The notes under the pieces: generated by a model | Told to the model about the DNA's origin: nothing | The model's input: the letters and a program-made list of their open reading frames with translations, nothing else | The model's database searches: none | Translations under genes and position numbers: made by a program | Shown here: piece by piece, positions 1 through 4,704 of the stretch | Position numbering within the stretch: the first letter of the stretch is position 1 | How the letters are laid out: the number at the start of each line of letters is the position of its first letter | DNA from: Xanthobacteraceae bacterium | GTDB lineage: Bacteria; Pseudomonadota; Alphaproteobacteria; Rhizobiales; Xanthobacteraceae | NCBI GenBank assembly: GCA_030044035.1 | Contig: JASHWN010000477.1 | Span: 1 to 7,072, forward strand | Reading direction: 5' to 3' | DNA: 7,072 nt

Positions 1-143
1 TGCTCACCTCCCCCTGCAGGGGGGAGGTCGCCGCGCGCAATGCGCGCGGCGGGTGGGAGTGGCGGCGCTTCAGCAACCACGGCGCTGCCGTCACCCCGCC
101 CCGGACTGCCTTCGGCAGTCCGTCCCTCCCCCTGCAGGGGAGG
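1..143. repeat. Structured palindromic repeat element (REP/MITE-like)
   Basis: The segment is almost entirely self-complementary. It is bounded by two near-identical palindromes centred on TGCA (7-27 and 124-143; core CCCCCTGCAGGGG). Inside are a 9-bp hairpin at 31-49 (CCGCGCGCA / TGCGCGCGG), a long imperfect stem at about 48-100 (GGCGGG with CCCGCC, then 61-68 with 82-89), and a perfect 9-bp hairpin at 102-122 with a TTC loop. This architecture is typical of dispersed intergenic repeats in Rhizobiales. Other copies cannot be shown from this window. The element overlaps the 3' part of the endonuclease Q reading frame and may extend past the left edge. Confidence 0.7.
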
Positions 144-1478
144 ATGGGCGAAGCTGCTGCTCTTGTCCGCGACGGGCCTCATTGCCGGCGCTTCGAACAA
201 CAAGCCGCCGCCGCTCTCGCGCCGCAGTTCGTCGGCCTCGAACAAACGGATCACGCCATATTCGCCGTCATAGCCGGCATCGCGAAAAACCTTGCCGGCG
301 CGCAGCCGCGCGATGGCTTCGGCGAGCAGCGACGAATTAAGCCGCGCGATGTCGTCGAGCGGCACCGCTTGCAGAATGTCGAGCTCGGAGCCGAGCGTGG
401 ACAACAGCCGGCCGTAGCCGCGCTCGACCGTTTTGCTTTGCGCGCCGCTGCCGGCGATCTCGCCGAGCACTTCGGCAAGCGGCACGAGGTTCGAGACCTC
501 GCCGGCGGTCGCCGGCGGCGATGCCTCCGCCTCGCTGCGGTCGGCGAGTTCTTCGACCCGGTGCAGCACCCCGATGGTCATGGCGCCGCCGCACACCGGA
601 CAGCGGCCGCCTTGCGCCAAGGTCTCGCGCGGCGACAATTTGATGCCGCACTTGCGGTGGCCGTCGAGATGATACTTGCCCTCCTCGGGAAAGAACTCGA
701 CGGTGCCGACATAGCCGTTGCCGGTCTTCAGCGCGTCGCGCATGGCGAAATAATCGAGCGCGCCGTCGAACGTGGTCGCTTCGCGCCCGAGCTTTCCCGG
801 CGAATGCGCATCCGAATTGGAAACCAGCCGATAGCGGTCGAGCATCGACAGCCGCCAGTTCATCGGCGGGTCGGACGACAGCCCGGTCTCGACCGCAAAG
901 ATCTGATCGGCGAGATCGCCGTAGCACTCCTTGATCGAATCGAAGCCGGACTGCGAACCGAGCGCCGCGAACCACGGCGTCCAGATATGCGCCGGAATGA
1001 AATACGCGTCCGGGCCGGACGTGAGCGCGATCTCCAAAAGGTCGCGCGAGTCGAGCCCGAGGATCGGCCGGCCGTCGGAGGCGATATTGCCGATGCGGGC
1101 AAGACTGTCGGAAAAGCGGTCGGCGGTGGCAAAATCCGGCGCATAGATCAGGTGATGGATTTTGCGGGTTTTGTCGCCCTTCTTGTAGATCGTCGAGATT
1201 TCGACCGACAGCATGAAACGCGCCGGCGCCTGGCAGGCCGGCGGCAGCTCCTTGGCGATCGCCCGCTCGATGTCGCTGCGCAAGCGGAACAGCCCCGGCT
1301 CCGCCGGCACGAGTTTTTCTTTCAGCTCGGCGCGCCACGCCGGATGGCAAAAGTCGCCGGTGCCGACCACGGCGATGCCCTTGCGGGCGGCCCAGAAGGC
1401 CAAATGTTCGAGGTCGAGATCGCGGCTGGTGGCGCGCGAATATTTCGAGTGGACGTGCAGGTCGGCGTGAAAGCGCAT
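1..1478 (-). CDS. Endonuclease Q family PHP-domain protein, partial (3' end beyond left edge)
   Basis: The translation in this frame is a PHP-type metal-dependent phosphoesterase related to endonuclease Q, which in archaea and some bacteria cuts DNA 5' of deaminated bases (uracil, hypoxanthine) and abasic sites. Visible motifs, numbered from the ATG at 1478: DLHVH (His8, His10), GTGDFCHP (Asp42, His45), SVE (Glu93), IHH (His108-109), PAHIWTPWF (His164), ETGLSSD (Glu197, Asp203) and SNSDAHSP (Asp223, His225). These are the expected metal ligands. A probable zinc site follows: Cys277, then CPVCG (Cys293, Cys296), then GVLHRVEELAD. The C-terminal part (about 330-425) looks helix-hairpin-helix-like and ends in GYDGEYGVIRLF. 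No stop codon occurs in frame down to base 3, so the gene is open at the window edge. The last 60 or so codons lie in repeat DNA and are probably not ancestral. I chose the ATG at 1478 (MRFHADLHVHSK) because the family starts there; an in-frame ATG at 1487 is possible, and neither has a clear ribosome binding site. The family call is firm; the biochemical role is inferred. Confidence 0.85.
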   Translation of the reverse strand, partial: MRFHADLHVHSKYSRATSRDLDLEHLAFWAARKGIAVVGTGDFCHPAWRAELKEKLVPAEPGLFRLRSDIERAIAKELPPACQAPARFMLSVEISTIYKKGDKTRKIHHLIYAPDFATADRFSDSLARIGNIASDGRPILGLDSRDLLEIALTSGPDAYFIPAHIWTPWFAALGSQSGFDSIKECYGDLADQIFAVETGLSSDPPMNWRLSMLDRYRLVSNSDAHSPGKLGREATTFDGALDYFAMRDALKTGNGYVGTVEFFPEEGKYHLDGHRKCGIKLSPRETLAQGGRCPVCGGAMTIGVLHRVEELADRSEAEASPPATAGEVSNLVPLAEVLGEIAGSGAQSKTVERGYGRLLSTLGSELDILQAVPLDDIARLNSSLLAEAIARLRAGKVFRDAGYDGEYGVIRLFEADELRRESGGGLLFEAPAMRPVADKSSSFAHPPLQGEGRTAEGSPGRGDGSAVVAEAPPLPPAARIARGDLPPAGGGE

Positions 1479-1632
1479 TGCGGCCATGCGCGCGAGGGCG
1501 GCTCGACTCGTCGGCTTAAAGCTTACGCCCGCGCGCCGATTCGCCGGAAAGCCGCCTGTGGACATCGCGGTCGGCCGTAACCATTTGAGCGGTAGGGTGA
1601 TTTCCGCTCGCCGGGGTTATTTTCCCGCTCGT

Positions 1633-1680
1633 CCCCGCGAACGCGGGGCCCAGGGCCTGGATGCCCGCTTGCGCGGGCAT
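1633..1680. repeat. REP-type palindromic element in the divergent intergenic region
   Basis: Three dyads lie side by side: CCCCGC-GAAC-GCGGGG (1633-1648), CCAGG-G-CCTGG (1650-1660) and a perfect 8-bp stem ATGCCCGC-TTGC-GCGGGCAT (1661-1680). On the minus strand this reads GCCCGCGCAAGCGGGCATCC, a pattern I recognise as a widespread alphaproteobacterial intergenic repeat. When translated it gives the familiar spurious peptide MPAQAGIQ. It lies between the divergent endonuclease Q and eutA genes, upstream of the eutA promoter, so it is probably outside both transcripts. Confidence 0.75.
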
Positions 1681-1710
1681 GAGCAGAATGTGGGCCGTAT
1701 CGGGAAAACA

Positions 1711-1739
1711 TTGACCCGGGCCGTCTGCATGGGAATAAA
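1711..1739 (+). promoter_or_regulatory. Sigma-70-like promoter for eutA
   Basis: TTGACC (1711-1716) is separated by exactly 17 nt from AATAAA (1734-1739), a good match to the housekeeping -35/-10 pattern. Transcription would begin near 1746, giving a leader of about 28 nt before the ATG at 1774. That leader contains the ribosome binding site. No operator or riboswitch-sized structure fits between promoter and gene, so a cobalamin riboswitch is not present on this transcript. Confidence 0.6.
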
Positions 1740-1762
1740 GCGTGCAACTGCGGCACAGAACC

Positions 1763-1767
1763 AAGGA
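1763..1767 (+). promoter_or_regulatory. Ribosome binding site that sets the eutA start
   Basis: AAGGA lies 6 nt upstream of the ATG at 1774 and directly abuts the ATG at 1768. The spacing therefore favours 1774 (MSDADDE) over 1768 and over any start further upstream in the same open frame. Confidence 0.6.
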
Positions 1768-1773
1768 ATGAGA

Positions 1774-3597
1774 ATGTCAGACGCGGACGACGAGACAGAC
1801 AAGAAGCCGACCGGCCACACCCTTGCCGACCACGTCTATGGCCAGAACCTCGTCCACGAGCACGACGACGATTCCGATCACGACCACGATCACGACTACG
1901 ATTTCGAGAACGACGAGGTTCCGCTCGAGGACAATCCGCTGTGGCGGCAGGACAACGTCTCGCTGACCACCGTCGGCATCGACATCGGCTCCTCGGGCAC
2001 CCAGGTCATTTTCTCGCGCGTTCATCTGCGCCGGCTCGCCGAGGATTTGACCAGCCGCTATTACGTGGTGTCGCGCGAGACCTTGTTTCAGTCGCCGGTG
2101 GCGCTGACGCCGTATCAGAGCGAGGAGCGCATCGACGACCAAAAACTCGGCGAGATCATCGACGATGCCTACATCGCGGCCGGCGTGCATCCCGACAATA
2201 TCGACACCGGCGTCGTCATCCTCACCGGCGAGGCGCTGCGCCGCGAGAACGCCCAAGGCATCGCCGCGGTTTTGTCCGAGCAGGGCGGCGAGTTCGTCAC
2301 CGCGACGGCCGGCCATCACATGGAATCGATGCTCGCGGCCTACGGCTCGGGCGCGGCGCGGGTGTCGAGCGACGAAGGCAAGCGCATCCTCAACATCGAT
2401 ATCGGCGGCGGCACCACCAAGCTCGGCCTGGTCGACAACGGCAAGGTGATTGCCACCGCGGCGGTGCATATCGGCGGCCGCCTGCAGGTGGTCGAGAACG
2501 GCACCATCGTGCGGCTCGATCCGGCCGGCAAGCACCACGCCAAGCGGGCAGGATTTTCCTGGAATCGCGGCGACACGATCGATCCCGCCGCCATGCAGCA
2601 GGTCGCCGACGTGATGGCCGACACGCTTGTTGCCGCGGTCGGCAAGCGGCCGCTGCCGCACGACGTCGAGCATCTTTATCTCACCGATCCGATCGCCGAT
2701 TTCGGCGCCATCGACGGCATCATGTTCTCGGGCGGCGTCGGCGAATACGTTTATGAGCGCGAAGAGCGCGATTTCGGCGACATGGGGCCGTGGCTCGGCC
2801 GCGCCATCCGGGCGCGCATTAAGGCCGGCGCGTTTCCCTGGCCGGTGCTGCCGGCCGGCGAATGCATCCGCGCCACCGCGCTTGGCGCCTCCGAATACAG
2901 CGTGCAGCTGTCCGGCAATACCAGCTACATCTCGTCGCCCGGCACGCTGCTGCCGCGGCGCAATCTGCAGGTACTGCAGCCGCCGTTCGTGTGCGGCGAA
3001 ACGATCGACCCGGAAAAACTCGGCGCCGCGATCAAGAACCACATCGTGGCGTTCGACCTCGCCGGTTCCGACCGCGAGATCGCGCTCGCTTTGCGCTGGA
3101 CCGGCATGCCGGCGCACGAGCGGCTGCTGGCTTTCGCCCAAGGCATCAAAAACGGCCTGGCCGACCGTTTGGCCGACAAGCAGCCGGTCTTCATCATGCT
3201 CGACGGCGACGTGGCGCAGACGCTCGGTCATATCCTGCGCGACGAGCTTGCGGTCGACAGCGAGCTTTTGGTGATCGACGGCGTCGTGCTGTGGGACTTC
3301 GACTACATCGACCTCGGCCGCATCCGCATGCCGTCGTATACGGTGCCGGTGACGATCAAATCGCTGGTGTTCAGCGAGGATCCGCGCGGGCCGCGGCCGC
3401 GGCAACGCATCCACCATCACGACCATGACCATGACCACGACCACGACCACGACCACGAGCATGATCATGAGCATGGACATCATCATCACCATCACGGTCA
3501 CGGCCACCATCATCATGATGATCACGCGCACCATCACGATCATGATCAACAAGCGCATGAGCATGGCCAGGCGAATCCGTCGCAGGCGGGCTCATAA
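1774..3597 (+). CDS. eutA: Ethanolamine ammonia-lyase reactivating factor EutA with His-rich tail
   Basis: EutA is an actin/Hsp70-fold ATPase that ejects damaged cobalamin from adenosylcobalamin-dependent ethanolamine ammonia-lyase (EutBC) so that intact cofactor can bind. The core spans about residues 63-535 of 607. It shows phosphate loop 1 GIDIGSSGTQVIFSR (Gly68 on), phosphate loop 2 LNIDIGGGTTKLG (206 on), the adenosine-site motif SGGVGEY (319 on), and the family's C-terminal YIDLG...VPVTIKSLVF (about 510-530). Family members such as the E. coli protein are about 470 residues. The excess here comes from an acidic/His N-terminal extension (about 1-62, with alternating Asp-His at 35-41) and a C-terminal tail at 547-607 holding 30 His among Asp, Glu and Gly. 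Such tails bind Ni, Co or Zn in metallochaperones, so metal binding is inferred. eutB and eutC are not in the window, so the true client enzyme is unknown. Expression is from the promoter at 1711-1739, probably together with the downstream SDR gene. Confidence 0.88.
   Translation: MSDADDETDKKPTGHTLADHVYGQNLVHEHDDDSDHDHDHDYDFENDEVPLEDNPLWRQDNVSLTTVGIDIGSSGTQVIFSRVHLRRLAEDLTSRYYVVSRETLFQSPVALTPYQSEERIDDQKLGEIIDDAYIAAGVHPDNIDTGVVILTGEALRRENAQGIAAVLSEQGGEFVTATAGHHMESMLAAYGSGAARVSSDEGKRILNIDIGGGTTKLGLVDNGKVIATAAVHIGGRLQVVENGTIVRLDPAGKHHAKRAGFSWNRGDTIDPAAMQQVADVMADTLVAAVGKRPLPHDVEHLYLTDPIADFGAIDGIMFSGGVGEYVYEREERDFGDMGPWLGRAIRARIKAGAFPWPVLPAGECIRATALGASEYSVQLSGNTSYISSPGTLLPRRNLQVLQPPFVCGETIDPEKLGAAIKNHIVAFDLAGSDREIALALRWTGMPAHERLLAFAQGIKNGLADRLADKQPVFIMLDGDVAQTLGHILRDELAVDSELLVIDGVVLWDFDYIDLGRIRMPSYTVPVTIKSLVFSEDPRGPRPRQRIHHHDHDHDHDHDHDHEHDHEHGHHHHHHGHGHHHHDDHAHHHDHDQQAHEHGQANPSQAGS
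3412..3546 (+). repeat. Histidine/aspartate-codon simple repeat
   Basis: The DNA encoding the EutA tail is built from GACCAY hexamers (most regular at 3421-3459), followed by CAT/CAC runs (six consecutive His codons at 3478-3495). It is a coding low-complexity tract, prone to slippage in multiples of 3 or 6 bp. Its length may vary between strains without breaking the frame. Confidence 0.75.
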
Positions 3598-3676
3598 GGT
3601 TCGATCGCTCCGGATCGTCGGTGGTGACGGCTGCATTGAGGTGTGAGCGGGCAGTTGCGAGCAACGGAGCTGCACC

Positions 3677-4372
3677 ATGGATTTTCGCGATCGACAGGTT
3701 GTGGTCAGCGGCGGCAGCGGCGCGCTCGGCACCGCAGTGGTGGAAAAGCTGGTCGAGGCCGGCGCGGTGTGTCATGTGCCGTGCATCGACCACGGCGAGG
3801 CGCAGCGCTGCGCCTTGCGCGACCACAAGCAGGTCAAGGTCACCGTCACCGGCAGCCTTGCCGATGAGGCGGCGGTCGCCAAGCTTTATCAAGGCATCGC
3901 ACCGCTGTGGGCCTCGATCCATATCGCCGGCGGCTTTGCGGCGGGACCGCTGCGCGACATGAGCGTCGCGACCTTGCGCCAGCAGCTCGACATGAATTTC
4001 TTAAGCTGCGCGCTGTGCTGCCGCGCCGCCGTCAAGGCGATGGGCAACGCCGGCGGCCGCATCGTCAATGTCGCGGCGCGGCCGGCGCTGGAATGGCGCA
4101 GCGGCGCCGGCATGACGGCTTACACCGCGAGCAAAGCCGCGGTCGCCGCCTTCACCGCCGCGCTCGCCGAGGAAGTCGCCAAGGACGGCATTCTGGTCAA
4201 CGCCGTGGCGCCGTCGATCATGGATACGGCGGCGAACCGCGCCGACATGCCGAAGGCCGACTTCGCGCTGTGGCCCAAGGTCGAGGAAGTGGCGGCGACG
4301 ATCATGTTCCTCGCCTCGCCCGACAACCGCGTCACCCGCGGCGCCGTGGTGCCGGTGTACGGCAAGTCGTAG
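3677..4372 (+). CDS. Short-chain dehydrogenase/reductase, dihydropteridine reductase-like
   Basis: This is a 231-residue NAD(P)-dependent oxidoreductase of the SDR superfamily. The Rossmann nucleotide loop is GGSGALG (residues 12-18). The NNAG-type strand end appears as IAGGFAAG (83-90), Asn107 sits in DMNF, and the catalytic pair is Tyr149-Lys153 (YTASK). The Ser usually found in 'VNVSS' before the Tyr is absent (VNVAAR, 130-135). That feature, together with GGxGALG, AGGxAxG and the C-terminal MDTAANRADMPKADF...W (182-199), closely resembles my memory of mammalian quinoid dihydropteridine reductase (VAGG, LAGAKAALDG...YGMAK, NRKSMPEADFSSW). The substrate is unknown; a pterin or another small carbonyl or imine compound is possible. 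CGGAG (3665-3669) lies 7 nt before the ATG and fixes the start. The gene follows eutA at 79 bp on the same strand with no terminator between, so co-transcription is likely. Confidence 0.85.
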   Translation: MDFRDRQVVVSGGSGALGTAVVEKLVEAGAVCHVPCIDHGEAQRCALRDHKQVKVTVTGSLADEAAVAKLYQGIAPLWASIHIAGGFAAGPLRDMSVATLRQQLDMNFLSCALCCRAAVKAMGNAGGRIVNVAARPALEWRSGAGMTAYTASKAAVAAFTAALAEEVAKDGILVNAVAPSIMDTAANRADMPKADFALWPKVEEVAATIMFLASPDNRVTRGAVVPVYGKS

Positions 4373-4419
4373 GCCGGGCCACGAACGGCGCCGCACGCGC
4401 TCTGGCGTGACGCCCGCCG

Positions 4420-4653
4420 TCAGCCGAAGACCTCGCGTTCCTTGAAATGCAGGTCGTTCGGGTCGAAATACTGCAGCGACCAGGCATCGTCGGTATATAG
4501 AAACATACCGTGCGCCGTCGCGGCTTGTTGTTTGTCTTGCGGCTGCCGGTTGATTGGCGCTTTTTTGCCGCTGGCTTTGACAGTCGACGGCTTTCGCTTC
4601 GCCGCTTTTGCAGCCTTCTTGGCGGTCGTTTTCCTCTTCTTGGCTTTCTTCAT
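4420..4653 (-). CDS. Small Lys/Ala-rich basic protein of unknown function
   Basis: The predicted protein has 77 residues. Residues 1-35 are strongly basic (MKKAKKRKTTAKKAAKAAKR and onward), resembling histone-H1/AlgP-type DNA-binding tails. The C-terminal 30 residues are different: aromatic and acidic, MFLYTDDAWSLQYFDPNDLH..., possibly a small folded or partner-binding segment. I do not recognise the family. I chose the ATG at 4653 because AGGGG lies about 8 nt upstream. An in-frame ATG at 4689 would add 12 residues but has no ribosome binding site. The gene starts 51 bp after the stop of the phospholipase D-like gene on the same strand, which suggests an operon. It converges on the SDR gene, with a 47-bp gap. 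Loss of coding pattern outside the basic segment cannot be excluded. Confidence 0.6.
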   Translation of the reverse strand: MKKAKKRKTTAKKAAKAAKRKPSTVKASGKKAPINRQPQDKQQAATAHGMFLYTDDAWSLQYFDPNDLHFKEREVFG

Positions 4654-4704
4654 CGTCAATACCCCTGTGGTGCCAAAATGTCCGGGCATGCTCGCAGTGC
4701 AGGA

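Noticed and set aside
144..1580. Long plus-strand open frame (478 codons) opposite the endonuclease Q gene
   Set aside because: Codon-aligned antisense shadow of a GC-rich gene. Its translation is Arg/Ala-rich with no motif, while the minus strand gives a full PHP domain.
1486..1773. N-terminal extension of EutA by 96 codons
   Set aside because: It translates the REP element and the promoter region. The promoter at 1711-1739 and the AAGGA at 1763 place the start at 1774.
1516..1820. Small minus-strand open frames containing MPAQAGIQ/ASGHPG-type peptides
   Set aside because: These are translations of the palindromic repeat, a known source of spurious genes.
3412..3546. CRISPR- or minisatellite-like repeat
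   Set aside because: The repeats are 6-bp in-frame His/Asp codons inside a gene, with no spacers of uniform length.
1777..3564. Long minus-strand open frame (595 codons) opposite eutA
   Set aside because: Antisense shadow. Its Met/Val-rich start is merely the reverse complement of the His/Asp codon repeat.
4373..4419. Bidirectional terminator between the convergent SDR and small basic gene
   Set aside because: Only a 4-bp GGCG-TGA-CGCC stem is visible and there is no T-tract, which is too weak to call.
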